Positions 26,218 through 34,325 of a stretch of DNA of 44,962 bases are shown here, piece by piece. Every line of letters starts with the position of its first letter. Position 1 is the stretch's first letter. The notes beneath the pieces are model-generated. The model was not told where the DNA came from. It ran no database searches and saw nothing but the letters and a program-made list of their open reading frames with translations. The position numbers and the translations under genes were made by a program. This DNA is from a virus. The stretch lies in IMG/VR virus record IMGVR_UViG_3300015371_000076, positions 1 through 44,962 of that record; one strand, 5' to 3'.

Positions 26218-26472
26218 TTAGTCGTTATCTTTGCCGCTGCCGCTATCTCTATCTCTATTCTCCCTTAGCTTCTTTAGCAGTAATGGTATGACTGTGGTTG
26301 ATGCTGTGGATGTGCCTGTTCCCGATCCTTGTGCCTTTAGGTCTATATCGGCTATTGCTGCGTTAACTACTGGATTTGTATGTATTCCGGTCTTTGATAT
26401 TTCAGCTAATTCTTGCTTCTTGTTTCTAATGATTTGTAGTCGTGGCTTGCGCCTTAGAACTGTTGCTACCAT
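26218..26472 (-). CDS. Small basic protein upstream of portal
   Basis: 84 residues: MVATVLRRKPRLQIIRNKKQ, then a Gly/Ser/Thr linker and a second charged helix (LLLKKLRENRDRDSGSGKDN). A TATA-like box near 26489-26495 would give a short leader. Unrecognised; possibly a packaging accessory by position. Confidence 0.5.
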   Translation of the reverse strand: MVATVLRRKPRLQIIRNKKQELAEISKTGIHTNPVVNAAIADIDLKAQGSGTGTSTASTTVIPLLLKKLRENRDRDSGSGKDND

Positions 26473-26575
26473 ATCCTAACTTACAAATAATATACGCTAA
26501 AACAAAAAGAAAAGGATTTCTCAGTTCAATTGCGTCTTGTAGTTCTAAACAGACCATTGTTTGTTTGTTTATTAA

Positions 26576-27385
26576 TTATTCCATTAGTCTGATAGTCCAA
26601 AAGTCGTCTGATAGGTCGTTGTTAAGCAAGTATTCATACAACATTGTAAAGTTGCCTTTGCTACCCCAATTGCTGCCCCATGAATTACGCAACAGAAACC
26701 TACCTGTCGAATCGTCATAGCCAATGCATAGAACTGCGTGGCCCCCTAGCAACTGTTCGCCATTTGTCGGCATTGGCACATTTCCGGTTTCTGCTACATT
26801 TCTAGACTCAAATGAATCGTATACTGAAAAGCCTACGACAAACGGATAACCACTAGCTAAACAACCTTTCATTTGTTCTAGTGTTTGGTCTACTCTCATG
26901 TATTGTAGTGACTGATGTAGCTTTGCGTCGCTGTATGCCTTTATCCTAGGTTTGTTGGCAAACTTGGATATATCATAGGGCCATATTGTCTCATGCGGAA
27001 CACCTTTGATGTTAACGGCCTTGATACCATCTCTAATCATTGCACCAGCATCCTCTTTAACTGAATGCTCCATAACGCGTTCGGCGTAGTAAATGAATAA
27101 GCGTGAAGGTGTGAATACTTCCTCGTTCTGTTTCTTTAGCAGGAATTCAACTGCGGCAGCTATTGCGTTGCCAGTGCATGAGCCTAATTGACCTTGATCA
27201 TATACTTCTGTTGGCATATTGTCGGATAGGTCTATTGATGCTGGTAATGTGTCTAGTGTTTGTTGCTTTACTTGTAGTCTAAAATCTCGGTGATCTGGTA
27301 AATCGGGTTTCCATCCATAGCCTTTAATCTTCATTTCTGGTAATGGTCTAACTGCTTGTTTTGGTTTAACTTTGTATCTAACCAT
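26576..27385 (-). CDS. Papain-like (C1A) cysteine protease
   Basis: 269 residues, ATG start. The catalytic set is complete: Q64 and C70 in YDQGQLGSCTGNA, H216 in LLGGHAVLCIGYDD and N234 in LRNSWGSNWG. The N-terminal 50 residues (WKPDLPDHRDFRLQ) correspond to the usual lead-in. There is no signal peptide, so it acts in the cytoplasm, in the virion, or outside after lysis. Viral copies are unusual. A host without peptidoglycan but with an S-layer would make a protease a sensible lysis or entry enzyme. Alternatives are capsid processing or attack on host proteins. Confidence 0.9.
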   Translation of the reverse strand: MVRYKVKPKQAVRPLPEMKIKGYGWKPDLPDHRDFRLQVKQQTLDTLPASIDLSDNMPTEVYDQGQLGSCTGNAIAAAVEFLLKKQNEEVFTPSRLFIYYAERVMEHSVKEDAGAMIRDGIKAVNIKGVPHETIWPYDISKFANKPRIKAYSDAKLHQSLQYMRVDQTLEQMKGCLASGYPFVVGFSVYDSFESRNVAETGNVPMPTNGEQLLGGHAVLCIGYDDSTGRFLLRNSWGSNWGSKGNFTMLYEYLLNNDLSDDFWTIRLME

Positions 27386-27740
27386 CTAAATCTAGTAATA
27401 TGTTACCGTTTTCGTCTTCATTAGTCTTTGCAAAGGTTACTGGGTTTAAGTGATGTGGTATGTTGTCTATTACATCCGGATCCCACTTGAACCAGCTTAA
27501 AGCGCAATGACCGAATATATAATGACAATATCCTGTTGATGGATTCTCACATAATGTTAGTAAGTTGGTTGGGTCTAGTTCTTTGCTTCTGTCGATATGA
27601 ATTGGTATGATATGATGGACGGCTAATCTGGTTTTAGAGCCGCACGCCTGACATGTTGGTTGTTTCTTTAGGTGTTCTGCTTTGACTTTAGCCCAACCAC
27701 TCTGGCGTTTTAGTAATAGTTTACGTGGGACTTTGATCAT
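27378..27740 (-). CDS. HNH endonuclease
   Basis: 120 residues. C30-x2-C33 (CQAC) and C64 with the following Cys/His residues can hold a structural zinc. The HNH core is VHHIIPIHIDR (H42, H43) with DPTNLLTLC (N59) and later histidines near 73-78. HNH proteins close to terminase genes often assist DNA packaging, but a homing or host-DNA nuclease cannot be excluded. It overlaps the protease gene by 8 bases. Confidence 0.85.
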   Translation of the reverse strand: MIKVPRKLLLKRQSGWAKVKAEHLKKQPTCQACGSKTRLAVHHIIPIHIDRSKELDPTNLLTLCENPSTGYCHYIFGHCALSWFKWDPDVIDNIPHHLNPVTFAKTNEDENGNILLDLDG

Positions 27741-27751
27741 ATGTTAGTTAG

Positions 27752-27919
27752 TTAGTTTAGAACTGCCTCAACGTTTAGCACGATATAGCCTTCTTCGCCT
27801 GATGCACCCAATGAACCAGCATACTCTTGCGCTTGTTGTCTCATGCGGAATACCTTAGTCTTGTCTGTTAGCTTTCGATTAGCATTAACTACAATTGAGA
27901 AGTTGCCTATGTTAGTCAT
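27752..27919 (-). CDS. Small hypothetical protein (55 residues)
   Basis: A short frame from the ATG at 27919 to TAA at 27754: MTNIGNFSIVVNANRKLTDK, then KVFRMRQQAQEYAGSLGASG and a final beta strand EEGYIVLNVEAVLN. The ATG overlaps the stop of the upstream gene (ATGA), and the next gene follows 12 bases later, so it fills a gap in a tight operon. Coding-like codon use supports it; function unknown. Confidence 0.6.
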   Translation of the reverse strand: MTNIGNFSIVVNANRKLTDKTKVFRMRQQAQEYAGSLGASGEEGYIVLNVEAVLN

Positions 27920-28281
27920 GATGATGATGATGATGATGTATCGTGTTTATGGTGATCGTGGCCTTTACCAGTGCCATCACCGAAGAATGACATGCTCTCG
28001 CCTTCTCTTTGTGGATACGGTGAATTGTCTGGTATTCGTTTGCCGTCACACGTTGACCAGCAATACTTATCCATCTTTTCAAAGCCTAGCTCTCGACCGC
28101 AGCGTTTGCAGTAATAGACCGTTCGACGTAGTGTAACTGTGTCTAGTGTTGGTTGATACTTGTCAAATGGACACATACACAGATAGCCGACTGTTAACGG
28201 CGGCCTTGTTGGTGGATAATCATGAGCGTCTTGCCTTGTTCCGTTATTGTTGTCGTTATTATCATTGGTATAATCAGTCAT
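27916..28281 (-). CDS. Zinc-binding protein
   Basis: 121 residues. An Asn/Asp-rich start is followed by CMCPFDKYQP (near 35-44), CKRCG (near 59-63) and a later pair of Cys residues in YCWSTCDG, enough for one or two zinc sites. The end is His-rich (HDHHKHD), with a six-serine tail coded by a microsatellite. It overlaps the upstream zinc protein by 8 bases. Possibly a nucleic-acid-binding regulator. Confidence 0.6.
   Translation of the reverse strand: MTDYTNDNNDNNNGTRQDAHDYPPTRPPLTVGYLCMCPFDKYQPTLDTVTLRRTVYYCKRCGRELGFEKMDKYCWSTCDGKRIPDNSPYPQREGESMSFFGDGTGKGHDHHKHDTSSSSSS
27918..27938. repeat. Seven-copy ATG/CAT microsatellite across a stop-start junction
   Basis: Seven perfect copies of atg on the plus strand. 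On the minus strand they encode the six-serine end of one protein, its TGA stop and the ATG of the next gene. Slippage by whole units would only change the number of serines. Confidence 0.9.
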
Positions 28282-28726
28282 CTCTCACTATCTTTCCTCC
28301 AACTGTTATACGGGTTCTCACTATATGCATACCCATCCCTTTATACATTAAATCGTCGCCTTTATCTATATCGAATTTCTCTGGTTTGGGCTTAGGTGAT
28401 TGACGGAAGTGAGTAATGAATAGATTGTTAGCGTTATCGCCTTTCGTTGTTAACTCTTCCTCGCGCTTGATGTTGTGTTTAGCTGCTGTGTCCTTGATTT
28501 GACCGCACTTACCGCATTGGAATAACTTACCTCTTGTTATGTGCTCACCTTTAACGTCGAAATATGGTATTAGTCTACAATCGCAGTATTCGCAGATGTA
28601 GATATCGTTATCTGGGTCTGTGGCTTTGCGTAAATCAATAACCTTACGCTTGGATTGCTGCTGTTTGTCGGTCTTGGTATTAGAATAGTTGGGTGTTGTT
28701 GGCCTAGTCAAAACCAACCACAGCAA
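28274..28726 (-). CDS. Zinc-ribbon protein
   Basis: 150 residues if started at the TTG at 28726; the first 15 residues lie inside an inverted repeat, and no better start is seen. CEYCD near 45-49 and CGKCG near 71-75, with ITRGKLF between, form a zinc ribbon. The C-terminal part is basic and beta-rich (GMHIVRTRITVGGKIV). Likely nucleic-acid-binding. Confidence 0.6.
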   Translation of the reverse strand: MLWLVLTRPTTPNYSNTKTDKQQQSKRKVIDLRKATDPDNDIYICEYCDCRLIPYFDVKGEHITRGKLFQCGKCGQIKDTAAKHNIKREEELTTKGDNANNLFITHFRQSPKPKPEKFDIDKGDDLMYKGMGMHIVRTRITVGGKIVRDD

Positions 28727-28793
28727 CTATAATTGGTTTGGGTGTGGCTGCTGTGATTGTAAAACCTAGACCAACTAACCAATACCCAACTAT
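28685..28793. repeat. 109-base imperfect inverted repeat
   Basis: The ends are perfect: ATAGTTGGGT at 28685-28694 and its complement at 28784-28793. Inside, ttgg-ctag and ccacagca-like segments also pair with their complements, giving a long interrupted hairpin. It covers the start region of the zinc-ribbon gene and the gap before it. Confidence 0.6.
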
Positions 28794-28835
28794 CACCTAT
28801 CTGCACCTTCCACCATGCTAATTCTATAACAATAA

Positions 28836-29195
28836 CTATTTAGGGATTTTCGTGTAATTGCTGTTCTGTTCTGACTGTGCTGGTTCTAATTCCGGCTTAC
28901 GTTTGATATCCCTAATGCTTTGCGATAGCTGGTGTTTGCAACAAGGGCATTTAATACCTGGTCTTATTGGCTTTGCTGTGATATACACACATACTTTGCA
29001 TTTAGCTAATCCCTTTCGCCTTAATTCGGTTGTATAACGTGTTGCTCGTTTAGGTCTACCGTGTTGGTCTTTCTCCGGCTTTGTTGTCCTGTATCTGTTT
29101 ACATGACTACTCCAAAACGTTGTCGGTTGTTTGAATAATACAGGAATTGCGAAATCTAACCTAAAACATTTCTCTTTGCAAGTGCCTGGCCTCAT
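28836..29195 (-). CDS. Zinc-ribbon protein
   Basis: 119 residues, ATG start (MRPGTCKEKCFRLDFAIPVL). CKVC near 66-69 and CPCC near 84-87, with a beta turn between, form a ribbon. KCPCCKHQL matches the KCPLCGFRL and RCPDCNYML motifs of the small ribbons at 40.6-41.0 kb, so it belongs to the same viral family with an extra basic N-terminal part (TTKPEKDQHGRPKRATRYTT). Confidence 0.6.
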   Translation of the reverse strand: MRPGTCKEKCFRLDFAIPVLFKQPTTFWSSHVNRYRTTKPEKDQHGRPKRATRYTTELRRKGLAKCKVCVYITAKPIRPGIKCPCCKHQLSQSIRDIKRKPELEPAQSEQNSNYTKIPK

Positions 29196-29230
29196 GGTAT
29201 GGATAAACCCTAGTCTTGACGGCCTGGTGA

Positions 29231-29422
29231 TTAATATCGTTTAGGGTTGTTGTATCTATGCCAGTATCTACCTTTTAGCCGGATCTGATAGCCGCATTCA
29301 GGGCAAATAGGTCTACCTGCGTGATTGGTTACAACTTCGCCATTTGCTGGGTTACGATATTCACCGCAGAACGCACAATACAATTTGCCTTGTTGATAGT
29401 TGCCTCCAACATACTTACCCAT
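29231..29422 (-). CDS. Small zinc-ribbon protein
   Basis: 63 residues. CAFCGEYRN near 16-24 and CPECGYQIRLKG near 39-50 form one classic ribbon; the C-terminus is basic (RYWHRYNNPKRY). The start ATG overlaps the stop of the methyltransferase gene (TAATG), so expression is coupled to it. Confidence 0.7.
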   Translation of the reverse strand: MGKYVGGNYQQGKLYCAFCGEYRNPANGEVVTNHAGRPICPECGYQIRLKGRYWHRYNNPKRY

Positions 29423-30174
29423 TATTTTTCTTGAATAGTCAATGATAGCCTGTTGTTAATCTTTTCTATCAGCAATGGGTTAGCTTCAATACCAAGGAAT
29501 TCTCTACCTGCTTCTAACGCTACAACTCCGGTCGTGCCTGTGCCACAAAATGGATCTAGAATGCGGCCATGTTCGGGAGTTGTGTTAATTGCTGTTCGCC
29601 ATATTAGATCATCTGGAAAGCCTGACTCGAATACGCCTGGTTCTGGTTCTCTGTATGGTGCTGTTATAACGTCTGACTTGTTGTTTAGGGATTCTAGTAT
29701 CGGGTCAAAATAATACTGTTTTACATCCTTGACAAACCAGTAAACAAACTCATGTTCTTTTCTAAAGCGTCGTGCGTCTGGTTGTTCTATCGGTTTTGTA
29801 GTCAAGTGGTAATGATACGGCCTATGCCATATGATTTCGCTGCGTAGCTGCCAACCATGCTCTACTACCATATCATATACCAGGCGTTGAGGGATTAGCG
29901 CTAACACACCATCATCGTTGTGAACATCACCCATATTCACCCATATTGAACCTGTTTGTTTTACTACTCTAGGAAGTTGTAACAGTATTTGCTCTAACTC
30001 TTCTAGTTGCTGATAGTTGTATGGTGGTTCTGGTGAAGTGAATACTGTATCTATTGATTCAGCTTTTACTGACTGTAGCTCAAATAGTGCATTGCCTGGT
30101 AATATCTTGAATCTAGGGTTAGGATTAGGATTAGAGTTGACTGCTGCCGTGTGGCCTTGGTTTGTCTGTTGCAT
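29422..30174 (-). CDS. DNA methyltransferase (N4-cytosine/N6-adenine type)
   Basis: About 250 residues with the ATG start at 30174; a TTG at 30261 would add 29 residues but overlap the upstream gene by 131 bases. In the longer numbering, motif IV is TSPEPPYNY at 75-83 and comes first. SAM motif I, LDPFCGTGTTGVVALEAG, comes near the C-terminus, followed by the FLGIEANP loop. This order marks the beta-type family. An extra Glu in the usual SPPY core, giving EPPY, is odd and may alter activity. It probably protects viral DNA from host restriction or marks it for packaging. Confidence 0.85.
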   Translation of the reverse strand: MQQTNQGHTAAVNSNPNPNPRFKILPGNALFELQSVKAESIDTVFTSPEPPYNYQQLEELEQILLQLPRVVKQTGSIWVNMGDVHNDDGVLALIPQRLVYDMVVEHGWQLRSEIIWHRPYHYHLTTKPIEQPDARRFRKEHEFVYWFVKDVKQYYFDPILESLNNKSDVITAPYREPEPGVFESGFPDDLIWRTAINTTPEHGRILDPFCGTGTTGVVALEAGREFLGIEANPLLIEKINNRLSLTIQEK

Positions 30175-30736
30175 CTTGTTTGCGTCTTTCCTCATCTGCG
30201 CTAAATACGTTCTGTGGTTTGTTTGCTGGATCTGTTGATACGTTGCCAGTATCCCAATCAATTACTACCTTAGCATTCTTCTTGATGTTCTCTGTTGCTT
30301 GGAATACTGGTGCTTGTGTTGGTGGTTTGTTTGGGTTGTTGCCTTTAGCGTTATCGAAGGCTTGCTGGTTCTTGTCTTTTGGTGGATTCTTGTTCTTACG
30401 GTTCTGGTCTATATGCTGCCTTACCATTTCGTCATAAACTGTTGGATCTGTTGATCTGCTGATCTTTGATTTAACAACGTCTTTAATGGCTTGAATTACA
30501 TCATCGTCTTGATTGGTATCATCAAAGTTGCGACCATCTAATTCGATTGAACCACCAGCATGAAAGAATGATTCGGTTAATCCGCTGCTTGGTGGGGCAT
30601 CTATCTTTAGTCGTTTGCCTATGCCTGTTGCTGGGTCATACTCGATAACACCAGGCATTTCGTTGCCATATACATCTAGAAACTTGGTGCGTATCTGAAT
30701 GTCTAGCGTATCCTCATGTTTCTTGAATGTTCCCAT
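30131..30736 (-). CDS. Hypothetical protein downstream of terminase
   Basis: 201 residues, ATG start (MGTFKKHEDTLDIQIRTKFL). The first 80 residues are beta-rich (FHAGGSIELDGRNFDD). The rest is polar, Lys/Asn/Pro-rich and probably disordered (DQNRKNKNPPKDKNQQAFDN). It starts 14 bases after the terminase stop. It may be a small virion or packaging factor; no family recognised. Confidence 0.6.
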   Translation of the reverse strand: MGTFKKHEDTLDIQIRTKFLDVYGNEMPGVIEYDPATGIGKRLKIDAPPSSGLTESFFHAGGSIELDGRNFDDTNQDDDVIQAIKDVVKSKISRSTDPTVYDEMVRQHIDQNRKNKNPPKDKNQQAFDNAKGNNPNKPPTQAPVFQATENIKKNAKVVIDWDTGNVSTDPANKPQNVFSADEERRKQDATDKPRPHGSSQL

Positions 30737-30750
30737 TGCTTTTTGCTATC

Positions 30751-32286
30751 TCACCTAGATATTGTATTACCGTAAGTATTATCTCTATCTGGATTCATAT
30801 CGTAGTATTCGCATGATAACCGGAGTGCGTCGAATAAGTCCCATGTTTGGCTGGATGTTTTGTCTTTTAGCAGCTTGCGTCCTTCAACTCGTGCTGTTCT
30901 TAAATCACTCATTAGATCCTCGAACTGATCAGGGTTTACAGCTAATAGCCCTTTGTCTGACAGTTCTTTCACTTTCTCTAACATGCTTTCTCCTTTCACT
31001 GAGAAGGGAATCGGTATTACTGTCATAGTGCCCTCTGCTTGCCAGTATTTGTTTTCCTTTTTCATGGCAGCCAACTCTTGCTCATAGAACTGGGATTCGC
31101 CTATTGCTATCTTTAAACTGCGAATAAAAGCTGGGTTAGCTGCATCAACATACACCTGATTGCCGTATTGGTTTAGCTGGTAATGGAAGATTAGGTTAGT
31201 TGCTAGGTTTATCATTTCTTCGCTTACTGGACGGTTGAATTGCTTAGCGTAGATAACGCGTATGTATCCGTCGACCTTCTCAGTTACAACAAAGGCTGTA
31301 TTGCTTGACCCATAGCCCACATCGATACCCATTGATTTGTGTGTTGCATAATTAACGGTTTCAAAGTCCAGCAATTTACGTCCATTTGCTTCAATGCTAT
31401 CAAGGGTAGAAAGCGGAAATAGATTGCCTGTATCAAAGTCGTATAATCCCATGTATTCTCGTTTGAAGTATCCTTTCTTTTGTTCTTGCTCGATTTCTCC
31501 CGCGTCGTAGATTTTGTTAAGGCCACGTTGATACAAATACTCTAGTTTCTTATATCCGTGTTCTTGCTCGTCTTGTTTCTCTATGGTTTCGTATATTCCT
31601 CCACGTTTGTTAGGAGTTGATACAAGGATAATCCAAGGTTGGCTTTTTATCCTATAACCCTCAGCAGCAGCGCGAGCCTCGTGTTGTTGGTGCACTGGGA
31701 AGAAATCAGCCTCGTCTAGCATTATCCAGAATACTTTAGCATAGCCTCTTAGCGACATGGCATTACTGGGGAAAGCTTGTATGGTTACGCCGTTAATTAT
31801 TACCGTGTCTTTGTTGCTCTGGAAGGTTGTGAACTTGGGTTGTAGAATTCCTTTTATGCGAAGGATTTCTTCTTGGGCTAGTTCGACTCTTGGGCCTGTA
31901 ATGATACACGCTCGGTAGCCGTTCCAGTGGTTATCGAATACACAGAGCCACGTAAGATACCGTAAGAAGAATTCAGTAAGTCCCAATCCTCTTGATTTTT
32001 TGACCCATAGATTTTTGTAAACTTTGAGGTATTTGTATAGTTCTTGCTCGTAGTCGTAGATTGGGTGTGGTTTGCCGTTTTTCTCAGGCAATCCCACAAT
32101 ATGGTTAAAGCAACATTGGTGAGCGGTTCTATCGAACTCGATCTCATGCTGTATAATATCGTCAATCCAGAATGGTTTATTATGAAATATTGTTAGGTTG
32201 GGATCGTTAGCCGAATATTCTCTGGCTTGTTGCTCCTTGATCTTCCTCTGTTGTTCCGCTAGGTCTTTGTGCTTCGGTAACGTCAT
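30751..32286 (-). CDS. terL: Terminase large subunit
   Basis: 511 residues. The ATPase domain has Walker A-like KKSRGLGLTE at 96-105, Walker B VFWIMLDEADF at 185-195 and the coupling motif LVSTPNKRGG at 221-230. The RNase H-like nuclease has D322 (GIDVGYG), D381 (VYVDAANP) and D483/D486 (TWDLFDAL). It powers DNA translocation and cuts the concatemer. The start (MTLPKHKDLAEQQRKIKEQQ) overlaps the small-subunit gene by 80 bases. Full length for the family and all key residues are present. Confidence 0.95.
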   Translation of the reverse strand: MTLPKHKDLAEQQRKIKEQQAREYSANDPNLTIFHNKPFWIDDIIQHEIEFDRTAHQCCFNHIVGLPEKNGKPHPIYDYEQELYKYLKVYKNLWVKKSRGLGLTEFFLRYLTWLCVFDNHWNGYRACIITGPRVELAQEEILRIKGILQPKFTTFQSNKDTVIINGVTIQAFPSNAMSLRGYAKVFWIMLDEADFFPVHQQHEARAAAEGYRIKSQPWIILVSTPNKRGGIYETIEKQDEQEHGYKKLEYLYQRGLNKIYDAGEIEQEQKKGYFKREYMGLYDFDTGNLFPLSTLDSIEANGRKLLDFETVNYATHKSMGIDVGYGSSNTAFVVTEKVDGYIRVIYAKQFNRPVSEEMINLATNLIFHYQLNQYGNQVYVDAANPAFIRSLKIAIGESQFYEQELAAMKKENKYWQAEGTMTVIPIPFSVKGESMLEKVKELSDKGLLAVNPDQFEDLMSDLRTARVEGRKLLKDKTSSQTWDLFDALRLSCEYYDMNPDRDNTYGNTISR

Positions 32287-32617
32287 TGCTGGTAACTTTG
32301 ACTCCTGCTATTATTGGTAAGTGCTCGATTAAATCTGTTAGCAGCACGGTTAATTCTCTGGCTTCTTTAAGGCTGTTAATCCTATCTATTGGATTTTCAA
32401 TTAGCTTGAAATCGTTCCAGAAATGTTCTTGCATGGTTTTTACTTCGTCTATACGTTCCATATAGGTGAGTATAAACTCGTATTGGTCTTGTTGCAGCTT
32501 TTTGAAGACTTGCAAAGCTCCTTGTTTGGTTTTGCCGCGTATGTGGCTAATCCAATCCTCTGAGATTTGTAGATGCAGCTTTTCGTATACTGCTTTTTGT
32601 GTTTCGCCTACTGTCAT
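32207..32617 (-). CDS. Probable terminase small subunit
   Basis: 136 residues from the ATG at 32617, helical throughout: GETQKAVYEKLHLQISEDWI, QQDQYEFILTYMERIDEVKT, INSLKEARELTVLLTDLIEH. It lies directly upstream of and overlaps terL, the normal position. Coding character continues 30 codons upstream of this ATG in the same frame (IREYTKQQRQDVTNLVLFCK) to a stop at 32710, without a standard start codon. The DNA-binding N-terminus may therefore begin at a non-standard codon. Confidence 0.6.
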   Translation of the reverse strand: MTVGETQKAVYEKLHLQISEDWISHIRGKTKQGALQVFKKLQQDQYEFILTYMERIDEVKTMQEHFWNDFKLIENPIDRINSLKEARELTVLLTDLIEHLPIIAGVKVTSNDVTEAQRPSGTTEEDQGATSQRIFG

Positions 32618-32711
32618 TCTGGATAGTTTGCAGAATAGGACTAGGTTAGTTACGTCTTGTCGTTGTTGTTTTGTGTATTCTCGGATTGCCAGTTTTGGTT
32701 TACCTACCTAT

Positions 32712-33824
32712 TTACCTCATGCTTTGCTCGCTTAGCTTGGGGCCTAAATCGGTTGAGAATTCAGCGCCTTGTTTTATTCTAACGTTTGACATCCAGATCG
32801 AGAAGAATAGCGATAAATGCGGCATCATTTCAATTACTTTGTTGAAAAATGGAGGCATATTTTCTTTCCTGGCTCCTACGTGCTCGCGTGTTATTGATCG
32901 CCAGCGGCCGTAATAGTCTTGCACCTTTGATGCTGTTGCCCCTGTATGCTTGAACCATTCATCGGCTACTTTTATGATGTTAAACCAATGTAGGTGATCC
33001 ATCCTCCACTTTCGATCCAATACTGGCTCGAATAATTCGGTGACTGTATCCCAAGCATCGGCCATCTTATTAATTTGCTCGTCTGTTAGCATTTGTGTGC
33101 CTGTTCCCAAGTGAAAAGTGCCTTCTGATTCTACAATTTTAGCTACTTTTGCTAGAACTTTGCTATGGCGTTCGATTGCCTCAACCAATCTGGTTCTAGC
33201 TGGTTTTGTTTCTGGATATGTTATTTTGTTCTTGGTTTCGTCATTACCGGATTCGTATACATCTGTTTGTTTAGAGTTGGCAATGGGTATGTTATTTGCT
33301 ACGATTTTCTTTTCGTATGAATCTACGAAATCCATGCCAACTTCCCAAACTTTTTGGTGATCGTCTCTCTCGATAACTCCAACTTCTGACACTAGATCAT
33401 AGGCTTCTTTCAGCTTTGATTTGAATAATGATAGTCTTACAGAAGAATCTTCTTTACGTTTTCGGGAGGAGTCCAGAGATCCACTAGAACTTAAATCTAT
33501 AGTGCGTTTATATTTTGCATATTGTGGGCCGCTGAATGCATCATACACATATTCATATTGATTTTGTGTAAATCCTCTGGCTTTGCAATGTTTGATAATA
33601 TATTCGCATATGCAACTAATCTGATAATCTGGTTGTTCATATGATAACCTGAAATATTCCTCTAGGTCAGCGCCTATTTGCTGGAAGTTACTAATGATGG
33701 TTTTGTCGTTCTTATCGTTCTCGTCAAAGCATTTTTTAATTGTCAGATATCGCTTGTCTATATTTTCTTGAATAATTCTTTGCGATTCTAGCAGTTTTTC
33801 CTTATGTTGTTGATGTTCTAACAC
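32712..33824 (-). CDS. Hypothetical protein upstream of terminase
   Basis: 370 residues from a GTG start (MLEHQQHKEKLLESQRIIQE). Mostly helical and charged, with two segments separated by a Ser-rich basic linker (SSSGSLDSSRKRKEDSS, about 111-127). The C-terminal half has WDTVTELFEPVLDRKWRMDH and VQDYYGRWRSITREHVGAR. Cysteines in YQISCICEYIIKHCK could bind metal. It ends 95 bases before the small terminase ATG. No family recognised. Confidence 0.6.
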   Translation of the reverse strand: MLEHQQHKEKLLESQRIIQENIDKRYLTIKKCFDENDKNDKTIISNFQQIGADLEEYFRLSYEQPDYQISCICEYIIKHCKARGFTQNQYEYVYDAFSGPQYAKYKRTIDLSSSGSLDSSRKRKEDSSVRLSLFKSKLKEAYDLVSEVGVIERDDHQKVWEVGMDFVDSYEKKIVANNIPIANSKQTDVYESGNDETKNKITYPETKPARTRLVEAIERHSKVLAKVAKIVESEGTFHLGTGTQMLTDEQINKMADAWDTVTELFEPVLDRKWRMDHLHWFNIIKVADEWFKHTGATASKVQDYYGRWRSITREHVGARKENMPPFFNKVIEMMPHLSLFFSIWMSNVRIKQGAEFSTDLGPKLSEQSMR

Positions 33825-33910
33825 TAGAAACCGTATAATATCTGCTGTTTACTGATTTTTATTAGTTGGTGTCATAGTGCTAGTTTTGTTAGTTAGTTTA
33901 GCTGGTTACT

Positions 33911-34102
33911 TTATTCTAGCGATCTATGGCGTGATGCACAGCGTTTTGAACAGAATTTTGTTATTTTCCATTGTTTGTATGTGATGCGTGGCGGCTTTTG
34001 AAACACTTTATGACATGTTAGGCATATTCTGGATACTCGTAGTTTTGGTTTAGCCCTTATTTTCTTGGGCTTGTGCCTGGTTGTTTTGTTGGATTCCGGC
34101 AA
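33911..34102 (-). CDS. Small basic zinc-binding protein
   Basis: 63 residues, very basic start (TTRHKPKKIRAKPKLRVSR). CLTC near 27-30 and CSKRC near 51-55 could hold one zinc. Its start overlaps the end of the upstream gene by 53 bases. Likely nucleic-acid-binding. Confidence 0.6.
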   Translation of the reverse strand: MPESNKTTRHKPKKIRAKPKLRVSRICLTCHKVFQKPPRITYKQWKITKFCSKRCASRHRSLE

Positions 34103-34325
34103 AGTCTAGTGATATAGAGATCCGGTTTCTTTTATAGTCGTTGTATGAAAAGTTGTATCGTTGGCTTAGCCTAGTTAACGCGTCCCTAAATTTTCTTCCT
34201 GCTTTGTAATTACTGATATAAATGAAATCGTTTAGGTCGCTTTCACTTGTTGGTCTGATCAGGATAGATTTCTTCGTTGAGTGCATTAATTGAGTTGTAT
34301 CTGGTGGACTCGCTGGCTGACTCAT
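34050..34325 (-). CDS. Hypothetical protein
   Basis: The ATG at 34325 gives 91 residues (MSQPASPPDTTQLMHSTKKS); a start at 34352 adds 9, and one at 34286 removes 13. The conserved-looking part is ILIRPTSESDLNDFIYISNY to FRDALTRLSQRYNFSYNDYK, an alpha/beta pattern followed by a Gln-rich tail. Unknown. It partly overlaps another possible small gene at 34243-34377, so the N-terminus is uncertain. Confidence 0.5.
   Translation of the reverse strand: MSQPASPPDTTQLMHSTKKSILIRPTSESDLNDFIYISNYKAGRKFRDALTRLSQRYNFSYNDYKRNRISISLDFAGIQQNNQAQAQENKG

Noticed and set aside
27843-28136. Plus-strand frame of 97 codons with a Met run
   Set aside because: The Met run is the atg microsatellite read on the other strand; the minus strand carries two genes with zinc motifs and exact stop-start overlap.
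30117-30137. Telomere-like taggat repeats as a regulatory element
   Set aside because: They lie inside the methyltransferase/upstream overlap and encode an Asn-Pro run, and no T tract follows as in the two terminator-like elements.
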